This document shows, piece after piece, positions 48,801 to 57,232 of a stretch of 64,000 nt of DNA. A program made the position numbers and the translations under genes. The stretch spans positions 17,111 through 81,110 of the forward strand of contig JAUCBJ010000229.1 in the NCBI GenBank assembly GCA_032718475.1, given 5' to 3'. This DNA is from Nemertoderma westbladi (taxonomy: Eukaryota > Xenacoelomorpha > Nemertodermatida > Nemertodermatidae). The notes under the pieces were generated by a model. That model saw nothing but the letters and a program-made list of their open reading frames with translations. It did not search any database and was not told the origin of the DNA. Position 1 is the first letter of the stretch, and each line of letters starts with the position of its first letter.

Positions 48801-50078
48801 TTTTTTAACATTAACTTTGTGAGCGTGGCGTTTACCCAATTTAATTGATTATACTTTTTTTAACATTAACTTTGTGAGCGTGGCGTTTACCCAATTTAAT
48901 TGATTATACTTTTTTTTAACATTAACTTATGAGTGTGGCGTGGCGTTTACCCAATTTAATTGATTATACTTTTTTTTAACATTAACTTTATGAGCGCGGC
49001 GTGGCGTTTACCCAATTTAATTGATTATACTTTTTTTTAACATTAACTTTATGAGCGCGGTGTGGCGTTTACCCAATTTAATTGATTATACTTTTTTTTA
49101 ACATTAACTTTATGAGCGTGGCGTGGCGTTAACCCAATTTAATTGATTATACATTTTTAACATTAACTTTATGAGCGCGGCGTGGCGTTTACCCAATTTA
49201 ATTGATTATACTTTTTTTAACATTAACTTTGTGAGCGTGGCGTTTACCCAATTTAATTGATTATACTTTTTTTTAACATTAACTTTATGAGTGTGGCGTG
49301 GCGTTTACACAATTTAATTGATTATACTTTTTTTAACATTAACTTTATGAGCGTGGCGTGGCGTTTACCAAATTTAATTGATTATACTTTTTTTATCATT
49401 AACTTTATGAGCGTGGCGTGGCGTTTACCCAATTTAATTGATTATACTTTTTTTATCATTAACTTTATGAGCGTGGTGTGGCGTTTACCCAATTTAATTG
49501 ATTATACTTGTTTAACATTAACTTTATGAGCGTGGCGTGGCGTTTACCCAATTTAATTGATTATACTTTTTTAACATTAACTTTATGAGCGCGGCATGGC
49601 GTTTACCCAATTTAATTGATTATACTTTTTTTAACATTAACTTTATGAGCGCGGCATGGCATTTACCCAATTTAATTGATTATACGTTTTTAACATTAAC
49701 TTTATGAGCGTGGCATGGCGTTAACCCAATTTAATTGATTATACTTTTTGTTAATATTAACTTTATGAGCGTGGCGTGGCATTAACCCAATTTAATTGAT
49801 TATACTTTTTGTTAACATTAACTTTATGAGCGTGGCGTGGCATTAACCCAATTTAATTGATTATACGTTTTTAACATTAACTTTATGAGCGTGGCATGGC
49901 GTTAACCCAATTTAATTGATTATACTTTTTGTTAATATTAACTTTATGAGCACAGCGTGGCGTTAACCCAATTTAATTGATTATACTTTTTGTTAATATT
50001 AACTTTATGAGCACAGCGTGGCGTTTACCCAATTTAATTGATTATACTTTTTTTAACATTAACTTTGTGAGCTTTGTG

Positions 50079-51290
50079 AAAAATACAGCTTGCCAACACA
50101 TTGTTACTATCAATAATCAAAACTCAGGGGCTAATAAAATGGCAGCTGGCTTTGAAATTAATACTCCATATCTCAAGAACCTGTGGCCTAGTGGTTGTAG
50201 TCTCGGCTTCCACCTCGAGGTCCCAGGTTCGAATCCGACACCACGCTGATGAGACCCAGTAAGGTCGAAACGCGTACGTGGTTTGGAGAGATATGAGATA
50301 TTAATTTCAAGAAAAATTACGCGATTCTTAAATTTGTACACTACCCGGTTAAAAAGTACGCATGTGATGGGATTAGTCCTACAATTGCGCCAATAAAAGA
50401 TAAGTTATTTTCGGTAAAATAAACTTATCATTCGAGGTAAAGACCCCTAGATCCCTTCCTATAATAAATGTATAATAACAAACACCTCGAAATATACAGC
50501 TTGCCAACACATTGTTACTATCAATAATCAAAAACTCAGGGGCTAATAAAATGGCAGCTGGCTTTGAAATTAATACTCCATATCTCAAGAACCTGTGGCC
50601 TAGTGGTTGTAGTCTCGGCTTCCACCTCGAGGTCCCAGGTTCGAATCCGACACCACGCTGATGAGACCCAGTAAGGTCGAAACGCGTATGTGGTTTGGAG
50701 AGATATGAGATATTAATTTCAAGAAAAATTATGCGATTCTTAAATTTGTACACTACCCAGTTAAAAAGTACGCATGTGATGGGATTAGTCCTACAATTGC
50801 GCCAATAAAAGATAAGTTATTTTCGGTAAAATAAACTTATCATTCGTGGTAAAGACCCCTAGATCCCTTCCTATAATAAATGTATAATAACAAACACCTC
50901 GAAAAATACAGCTTGCCAACACATTGTTACTATCAATAATCAAAAACTCAGGGGCTAATAAAATGGCAGCTGGCTTTGAAATTAATACTCCATATCTCAA
51001 GAACCTGTGGCCTAGTGGTTGTAGTCTCGGCTTCCACCTCGAGGTCCCAGGTTCGAATCCGACACCACGCTGATGAGACCCAGTAAGGTCGAAACGCGTA
51101 CGTGGTTTGGAGAGATATGAGATATTAATTTCAAGAAAAATTACGCGATTCTTAAATTTGTACACTACCCGGTTAAAAAGTACGCATGTGATGGGATTAG
51201 TCCTACAATTGCGCTAATAAAAGATAAGTTATTTTCGGTAAAATAAACTTATCATTCGAGGTAAAGACCCCTAGATCCCTTCCTATAATA
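50079..51290 (+). repeat. 412-bp tandem triplication carrying a tRNA-like promoter (SINE-like)
   Basis: Three almost identical units with landmarks GAACCTGTGG at 50177, 50589 and 51001 (412 bp apart). Each has pol III A-box- and B-box-like sequences, a 3' part ending GCGCCAATAAAAGATAAG, and sits within the 60-bp minisatellite. The third unit is cut where the 60-bp repeat resumes (ATAATTGATTATAC). The differences are a handful of single bases. Confidence 0.9.
50184..50236 (+). promoter_or_regulatory. Pol III type 2 internal promoter-like boxes (first of three copies)
   Basis: A-box-like TGGCCTAGTGG at 50184-50194 and B-box GGTTCGAATCC at 50226-50236, the spacing of a tRNA. The T-arm and acceptor do not pair properly, so this is tRNA-derived rather than a tRNA gene. 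The same boxes recur 412 and 824 bp downstream. Confidence 0.75.
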
Positions 51291-51744
51291 ATTGATTATA
51301 CTTTTTGTTAACATTAACTTTATGAGCGCGGCGTGGCATTAACCCAATTTAATTGATTATACTTTTTTTAACATTAACTTTATGAGCGTGGCAAGGCGTT
51401 TACCCAATTTAATTGATTATACTTTTTTTAACATTAACTTTATGAGCGCGGCGTGGTGTTTACCCAATTTAATTGATTATACTTTTTTTAACATTAACTT
51501 TATGAGCGTGGCGTGGCGTTTACCCAATTTAATTGATTGTACTTTTTTTAACATTAACTTTATGAGCGCGGCGTGGTGTTTACCCAATTTAATTGATTAT
51601 ACTTTTTGTTAATATTAACTTTATGAGCGTGGCGTGGCGTTTACCCAATTTAATTGTTAAGACCCTCAACCAAATAATCGAACTTGATGGCACAGTGAAT
51701 TTTATATATTGGTTAAATAGTGCCATCTATTTTCATTTTAATAG

Positions 51745-51900
51745 ATTTCTGGTAAGATTATGTGGGCAAGACAATTGTACCGGCAAATTGATGAACCAAT
51801 GAAAGTATTCAAAAAGAAACCTGAAATCCTTAAGTCTCCAGAGGCAAAGAAGGTTGTAAGAAATTACAATAAAATGGCTTCTGTACTCCTTGAGTTTGAG
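51745..51900 (+). CDS. DNAH5/8: Dynein heavy chain exon (tail, 7th in window)
   Basis: 52 codons, phase 0 on both sides. The acceptor is TTCATTTTAATAG and the donor GAG|GTTAGT. It encodes ISGKIMWARQLYRQIDEPM, then a Lys-rich stretch and SPEAKKVVRNYNKMASVLL ending EFE. The GKI-WARQLY and RQYNK-like motifs are diagnostic of dynein heavy chain tails and favour DNAH5/8. The upstream 87 bp separating it from the 60-bp array contains the branch region and a T-rich tract. Confidence 0.92.
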
Positions 51901-52379
51901 GTTAGTATAAAAGATATAAAATATGAGGAGATTGATTAGTTCTTTGAGATAGTGCCAACATTTTAATAATTACAAAAGTAACTAGAACTTCATAGCAAAG
52001 AACTTATCGCTCTGTTGTACAGTAGAGACTAATAGAAAGATTCATCCTTAACTAACCTTCCATTTAGATTGACAGGTGATAGGTAAGTTTAGTCGTTTTT
52101 GAGCACATCGGGAGAAATTATCTACTGTTATTTAAAATTCACTTGCCAGCAACTTGTATGAACATATATTTTTTCTCGGAACCAGCTATCGGCTGTTCTC
52201 CTGGAATTTCATTTTAGCATCTGTCGATCTGTCTCCCCACCAATTTTGGGGGCCGATTTCTTCCGTTGTCACGGTATTCTCATTAATCTCATGAATTACT
52301 GATTAGTTGATGCAGAAACATACTCCACCAAATCAGCACCAACCAGGCTCCCAGATTTACATGTAGTCCTATTAACTTA
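51901..52379. other. Start of intron 7, no element recognised
   Basis: Donor GTTAGT; mostly AT-rich sequence without recognised repeats or frames. Confidence 0.5.
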
Positions 52380-52582
52380 GTTTCCCAAGCAGACAATGAG
52401 TTTACAGCATTATTGTCAGAGTTTCCAGAACTAACAACTCCAAAATTTTCTACTGCTTCCGTAAGGCATGGTGTAGAACATCACATCCCTCCAAAGGGAG
52501 CACCTACTCATGCCCATGCTCGTTGACTTTCTCCTGACAAACTAGCCATAGCCCGTCGAGAATTCGATGCTATGGAAAAAGT
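52380..52582 (+). pseudogene. Gypsy-type retrotransposon pol fragment (protease-RT linker)
   Basis: One plus-strand frame reads LLSEFPELTTPKF, HGVEHHIPPKGAPTHAHAR, a TGA stop where an Arg is usual, then LSPDKLAIARREFDAMEK. The order FP-L, H-V-HHI, P-ARAR-L-P-KL--A--EF--M is the conserved stretch leading into the reverse transcriptase of Gypsy/Ty3 elements. Nothing else of the element remains. About 200 bp, inserted in intron 7. Confidence 0.8.
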
Positions 52583-52689
52583 GACTGGCACAGTTTAGTT
52601 GTATTGAAAACGAACCGAACTGGCCGTGTGCACGACCTTGATATAAGTCCACACAACTTTCGAACAAACAGATTGGTTGCCCAACTAAT

Positions 52690-52782
52690 GTCGTTTACAC
52701 TTTCTCTTGTCCTTCTTGTAAGGGGGAATATGTTGGACACACCATCCAACACTTGTTTGAACGCGTTAGACAGCACCAAACT
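52690..52782 (+). pseudogene. GIY-YIG endonuclease remnant, Penelope-like element candidate
   Basis: About 30 codons read VVYTFSCPSCKGEYVGHT then LFERVRQHQT. The C-x2-C followed by EYVG-T and L--R---H is the GIY-YIG arrangement of Penelope-like retroelement endonucleases. The frame is stopped upstream and replaced by an RTE fragment immediately downstream, so it is a short relic. Other GIY-YIG-bearing elements cannot be excluded. Confidence 0.6.
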
Positions 52783-53367
52783 TTATAGAAGTAAAAGTGT
52801 CTGAGTCTGTACTCCAAGATATTCCCATTGGCGATATCTCCTTTGCAGAAGTGAAGGCTGCTGTAAAGAGCATTAAGACCAATCGTGCCAGTGGAGTAGA
52901 TGGTGTTCCCCCTGAGGTCTTTAAAATACCTGAGTGTTTAAAGCTCATCTATCCCATCATAGTAGACATGTACCGAACAACAAGAGTCCCACAAGAAATG
53001 AAAACAAATAAGTTGGTGCCAGTTCCCAAGAAGGGCAACCTAACACTCTATGGTTCTTTTCGGGGAATCTCATTAATCTCGATTGCTGCAAAGCTATACA
53101 ATAGAATTCTATTAAATCGCATCAGGGATCCCATTGAGAGACTGCTCCGTGAAAATCAGAATGGGTTCAGTAAAGGTCGTGGGACCATGGAGCCCATTTT
53201 GGCACTTAGAAGGATAATTGAAGAGTTATCAAAAAAGAAAGACAGGCATCTGGCTGTTATCTTTGTTGACTTCTTCAAGGCCTTTGATTCAGTCTCTCGC
53301 TCACGTAAGTTCAGCATATTTTCATTATGTGGGATTCCTGATAAAATTATTGCAGCAATCAGATCTA
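52783..53367 (+). mobile_element. RTE internal fragment (RT N-terminal half)
   Basis: Matches the full RTE from TTTATAGAAGTAAA-GTGTCTG through IPECLKLIYPIIV, KLVPVPKKGN and FVDFFKAFDSVSR. It stops at GCAGCAATCAGATC before motif B. Open reading frame without stop (52797-53378) but truncated at both ends. Confidence 0.93.
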
Positions 53368-53639
53368 TTAACATCTAGACTCTATTAACATCTTCTCTAA
53401 CTTTGTTATTTTCATTTCGATTTGGTTTAAACTCGGTAGGCATCTACTATATCATAGGCTATATCTTTTACGGAGTCACAGAGTAGTCGGAAGTTCCATA
53501 GTCTGCCGCTAGAGGGCGTATTATTTGAAAATTAACATATTCTCTAACTTTGTTATTTACAATCCGCAAAACTATGAAGCTATATTGCTTAAGAGTTCTG
53601 AGGGGCAAGCCATGAGGCAAGATGTTTGAGACTTATTTA
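53368..53639. repeat. Single diverged copy related to the 147-bp repeat
   Basis: Two halves of TCTAACTTTGTTATTT flank CATCTACTATATCATAGGCT and CTGCCGCTAGAGGGCG, the same order as in the tandem array at 16290-17480. It shows the repeat is dispersed in the genome. Confidence 0.7.
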
Positions 53640-54062
53640 GATATATTATAATTCGTATTAGTAGCATAATTATCCTTACTTGTTAAGTCACCTGTATGAT
53701 CCTTAACAATAGGAATTATTCTAGAGTCTATCATTACCTTAGACATAAATGGGAACTGCACCCATACAGAAAATGTTCTGCTGTTAAACCATCGGGACCA
53801 GACGATTTATTGGTGTTCAGTTCATTTATGGCGTCAAAAACTTGATTTTGAGTTAACCGAGTTAATATTAGACATTTTAATTTTATTAAATTTCATAAAT
53901 AAAATATCTATCCTTATCATCATTTACGCAATTAAGAACTGTATCAAAAGAAGTTTTCCACATTTTAGTAATCTCCTGTTTACCTGTAGCAGCATCAACT
54001 TTATTCGGTGGAGGTGATTTCACATTACAATGTCTATGAACTTGAGTCCAAAAGTTATGTTG
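53640..54062 (-). pseudogene. Non-LTR retrotransposon reverse transcriptase fragment
   Basis: The minus strand shows, with frameshifts, FWTQVHRHCNVKSPPP, KQEITKMWKTSFDTVL, then AINELNTNKSSGPDGLTAEH, then RIIPIVKDHTGDLTSKDNY. This is the linker and first RT blocks of a CR1-like LINE, unlike the RTE family. Stops and a deletion after the GPDGL block show decay. Confidence 0.75.
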
Positions 54063-54089
54063 GTTTTGTTAACCACTGAGCAGAGAGCT

Positions 54090-55142
54090 AGCCATATTGT
54101 CCTGTAAGTGGAGTAATAACAAATGTTTCCATTACCCCTAGTTCCTCATAAATACTTCCCGAACCAGCCTCGCTCTCTGATAAACCCAGTTTTGCCAGTT
54201 CTAACCAGCGTTTCTGTCTCGCCTGATACTTCATTAAACCCCCTCAACCGGGTATGCATGGGATGATATCTTACCTTATCTTACCGGCTCTCTCTCTCTC
54301 TCTGTCCTCTCTAATACTCTGGTCGGATAACTCTGCTTCTCTCGCTTCTCGCTCTTTGCGCTCGTTTACCTCTCTCTCAACCCTCTCTGCCTCCCTCGCA
54401 TCCCACTCTTTGCGCTCATTCACTTCCTTCTCCTCCCGTTCTCTATACTCGTCTGCTTCCCTCACAGCCCTCTCTCTATACTCTCTCGCCACCTTATCCG
54501 CTCTATCTTTACACTCTCTCGCTAGCACCCCTTCCCTTTCTAACAAGGCGGTCTCCTCATCCAACTGTCTCTCTAACTACCTTTGGTCCAACGCGACCAT
54601 GTCTAGCTGACACACCAGATCTATCTCTAACATGCTTTCGCGGAGGGTGTAGAGGACTTTTCGGTTGAGACAGACTCCCGTCGCCTGCTGGTTTTACTAC
54701 TTTTATTGTGCCTGCTAGTAGTCTTACTAACTGATGACACCGAATCCTCTGGGTTCGCCTCGGTTCTGGTGTCTTTCGAACCTGCCCATCCCACTAACTT
54801 AATCCCTCGCGCATCTACTAGATAAGGCCCTATGTACACTACACCATATGGCATTATCCCTGATCGCCACAATTCAAACAGTTCTGTGGTGACCTATCTC
54901 GCCCTCTCATTCGCCAATTCGCCCTGCCAAAATCGGATTAAGTAGTGAAAATGTGTATTGCACTCACTGAGTCTGCGGCTTAGCTTGGGCTCATCTACCT
55001 TTCCTCCTTTCTTGGCGTCGTTGAGGATCTTTCTAGTGGCAATGTACCCACGTCGTAGGCGATCACTTGTCCCAACGTCGGACCTCCTCTCCTCATCCGG
55101 CGTGGCACCATCAGCCCCACTGTTGCCATTCCAGTGGGCCAC
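54090..55142 (-). pseudogene. Gag-like region of an LTR retrotransposon (BEL/Pao-like), decayed
   Basis: From 55142 on the minus strand a frame starts MAHWNGNSGADGATPDEE and runs through RLSECNTHFHYLIRFWQGEL to a TAG. The same frame continues with LWRSGIMPYGVVYIGPYLVD and a Ser/Lys/Arg-rich segment. A frameshift leads to MLEIDLVCQLDMVALDQR, another stop, and then a strongly charged coiled-coil (54564-54271; ALLEREGVLARECKDRADK and REYRERA-type repeats). Ser-rich plus coiled-coil order suits BEL/Pao Gag. At least two stops and one frameshift. No protease, RT or integrase is seen to the left. Confidence 0.55.
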
Positions 55143-55477
55143 TCGCTGCCTGTAGCCACTGTTTGGCTGGTGACCCTGGTGTTCTTCTCACCGCTCTCAT
55201 CCCGCGTTTCTCATTACCTTGTACTCATCCGCCTTCCTCCTCTCCAACCGAACTGTTGTTCTTCGGCAAATCCGGTGTGGCGGGCTGGTACCGCCTCGTC
55301 GCTGCCTCCCAAATCGTTGCATCTCTGTCGCTGGGAGTGCGCGGCAGACTTCCACCCTTCTCCTATCCTTGGGGCGTCATTGGTTTGCTCATCATTGGCG
55401 TTGTTTCTCCTGATGGTCTCTTCGTTGGTTTGTGGATGTTCGTCACAACGAAGTCGGTTTAAACTGTTTAAATTAAG
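55143..55477 (-). other. Leader region between LTR and Gag-like frame
   Basis: Sequence between the LTR and the putative Gag start on the minus strand. I could not identify a primer-binding site with confidence: the LTR is followed by CTTAATTTAAACAG. A palindrome-like GTTTAAACTGTTTAAA lies at 55458-55473. Confidence 0.45.
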
Positions 55478-55912
55478 TGATGGGATCCGAGTTGGCGAGG
55501 GATCCCAACCATTGTGTGTTTCAAGTTAAACCGTTTAACTTCTACTCTGAATATTAGCCAACTGAATCATAATTAACATCGAGTAACAGTTATATGGACA
55601 TTACATGGAAGATTACTCACATTGCTTACTGTACTGAGTACTGACCTACCAATAGATACGCGCTAATTGATGGTGTACCACCCCACTATTGGTTGGTTTA
55701 CCCCCCCCTAACCTCCCCTGTCTTTCCTGGCCCTGTGTTGGCTTCCCCCTGAGATGTATTGGCATCTCTCTCTCTAGCTGGCAGTGTATATTGCCTCGTT
55801 CCCTCTGGGATGCAATATTGCGTTCGGCAATATTGCATATCTAATCGTGATTCGTAAATCACGATTTCCCCATTTTCTCATTGGGTGGTGCAGCGGATTG
55901 GATCAGCTAACA
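55478..55912 (-). mobile_element. LTR (family A relative), 5' LTR of the decayed element
   Basis: On the plus strand it reads TGATGGGATCCGAG... to GGATCAGCTAACA, with the same layout as the solo LTRs: a GATCCCAACC segment near the start, C-rich runs, then a hairpin TGCAATATTGC-GTTCG-GCAATATTGCA and a second hairpin AATCGTGATT-CGTA-AATCACGATT, then GGTGGTGCAGCGGATT. About 435 bp. The Gag-like frame runs leftward from it, which sets the minus orientation. It interrupts the ORF1-like sequence at 55913. No matching target duplication could be found, as the other end is lost. Confidence 0.7.
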
Positions 55913-56560
55913 GTGGATTCCGGATATACTGGTAGGCATTTTATTGAATCAAAGTGGACACCCTCTGCATTAAGATAAGAACCGATTGTTTCTTCCGTTA
56001 CTTCAACATCTGAATTTCCGAGATGGATGTGAGACTTACGAGGTGGAAAGCTTGTTTCACTTCGTACTGAAGGCGTGTTGGCCACACGTGTTGGTATTAT
56101 TTTCTTATTCGAAAAATACCGGTTCTATAGGATTCTTGGGTTCCGACATTAGATTGATTCGCTCCAGGTTGAATTATGATTGGGGAATTATGACCAGTAG
56201 CAGCATTTGAATGTTGAGAACCTTTGACGAGGTTTCTACGTGATAAGTGAACATGGTTCAAAGATAGCGTAGTATAACATCCGGAAACAGCATTGCTGTA
56301 GGAAGTCCGAGGTTCATTTTCACTGGTGCGTTTCGACAGTTGCTTGATCAAGTCATCCTTTGCAGCTACAGTTTCTCGACGAGATATAGCCAACTGATAG
56401 TTTGTGTTCGCAACTTCGCCGAGTGTATTGGTGTAGATTGAGTTCAGCCTCATGAGCCCTTCTAAGAACGAACGCTCTTCATCATTTCACACACTTTTCT
56501 TTGCTTTAACTACCTTGATTGAGTTCATTAGCTGATCAATTAAGTCCGTAAACTCCGTTG
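55913..56560 (-). pseudogene. ORF1-like fragment of a non-LTR retrotransposon
   Basis: The minus strand from about 56560 reads MATEFTDLIDQLMNSIKVV, a TGA, then EERSFLEGLMRLNSIYTNTL, TVAAKDDLIKQLSKR, and after a further frameshift SHIHLGNSDVEVTEETIGSY and HFDSIKCLPVYPES. The coiled-coil start and the (H/Y)-x-G-N-x-x-x-x-V-T-E-E block resemble RRM-bearing ORF1 proteins of LINEs. It is cut at 55913 by the LTR. It may belong with the RT fragment at 53640-54062, which has the same orientation. Confidence 0.5.
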
Positions 56561-57002
56561 CCATTTCCAGAATTCCAATATATATTGATATTTAAAATTA
56601 TATAGGCCAGTACAGCAGTCGGCAGTATGGTTAGTACTGATTAGTATGGTGGTAGCCTACCAGGACCAGTACACACCAGTACAATATGAATATATAAATA
56701 TTTTTACGATAAATATAGAATTATATTACAGTTTATTAGAATTATGATACGGTTTTCGAATATTCCTTTAATTTATTTTGCGACAATAATATAACTTTTA
56801 TCTTACGTTAGTATTTACTAATGTAATGTTTGGAATAAAATATTTTAACACACAATTTTATTGATAATTATGAAAACTATTAATTTAAACCTTTTATCTA
56901 CAACTTTATATTGTACTATTGTGCGAAATTCACTATCGTTTCACTATCACTATCCATGTGGATAATATACGCCTCACATTAATAATTGTATTTTTTTTAC
57001 AG
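56561..57002. other. End of intron 7, AT-rich, 3' splice region
   Basis: No repeat or gene seen. It ends with AATTGTATTTTTTTTACAG, a strong acceptor for the exon at 57003. Confidence 0.6.
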
Positions 57003-57232
57003 ATGTTGTACCACAGGGGATGGTGTAGAATGGCGGAACCTGTACAATCAGCACTCAATAGCTCACTACTTGTCCGTCACTCTGAAACCAAAGAACTCTA
57101 TATAAACTTCGATATGGAGATAGAAGTCCAGGTTGTAGAGGCGAAGTATATGAACAAAATGAATTTAGAACTTCCACTAATTTTCCAAGATTTGGTAATC
57201 CGGGAGAAAGAAATCAAGGATAACTACGACTC
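57003..57232 (+). CDS. DNAH5/8: Dynein heavy chain exon (tail, 8th in window)
   Basis: 76 codons plus two bases (phase 0 in, phase 2 out). Acceptor TTTTTTTTACAG, donor GACTC|GTGAGT. It encodes MLYHRGWCRMAEPVQSALNS then SLLVRHSETKELYINFDMEI, EAKYMNKMNLELPLIFQDL and REKEIKDNYDS. The LLVRH-ET--L-(I/V)NFD block is a dynein tail hallmark. EFE-MLYH across the junction is as expected. The donor and the first intron bases GTGAGTCGCTC are part of the array that follows. Confidence 0.92.

Larger units (their letters stand above)
38691..51657. repeat. 60-bp minisatellite filling intron 6, interrupted by insertions
   Basis: Unit: AACTTTATGAGCGTGGCGTG + GCGTTTACCCAATTTAATTG + ATTATACTTTTTTTAACATT. Roughly 150 copies over 13 kb, interrupted by two LTRs, an RTE insertion and a 412-bp triplication. 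Variants include a 52-bp unit lacking GTGGCGTG, TTTGTTAACA, AAGATTAAC and CGAGGCG. Left blocks are homogeneous and keep one frame open; 45.8-50.0 kb is more heterogeneous in length. The array stops 87 bp before the exon at 51745. Confidence 0.95.
3426..57232 (+). other. DNAH5/8: Partial axonemal dynein heavy chain gene with giant repeat-filled introns (8 exons in window)
   Basis: Eight exons in the same strand and order encode contiguous dynein tail sequence (DHC_N1 region, which binds intermediate chains and neighbouring heavy chains in the outer arm of cilia). Exon lengths are 166, 182, 176, 146, 177, 93, 156 and 230 bp. Junction phases are 0, 2, 1, 0, 0, 0, 0 and each pair matches, with GT donors and AG acceptors throughout. 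Introns measure 9403, 887, 16886, 3718, 2118, 14367, 5102 and more than 6768 bp. No stop or frameshift is seen in any exon, so I infer a functional gene. The upstream exons and the motor domain lie outside the window. The class assignment rests on my recognition of the tail sequence, not on a search. Confidence 0.88.

Noticed and set aside
50177-50245. Functional tRNA gene
   Set aside because: A and B boxes are good but the T-arm has only two pairs and the acceptor stem does not close. It is better called tRNA-derived.
55067-55529. Plus-strand frames of 131 residues
   Set aside because: Antisense shadows of the Gag-like and leader sequence of the LTR element on the minus strand.
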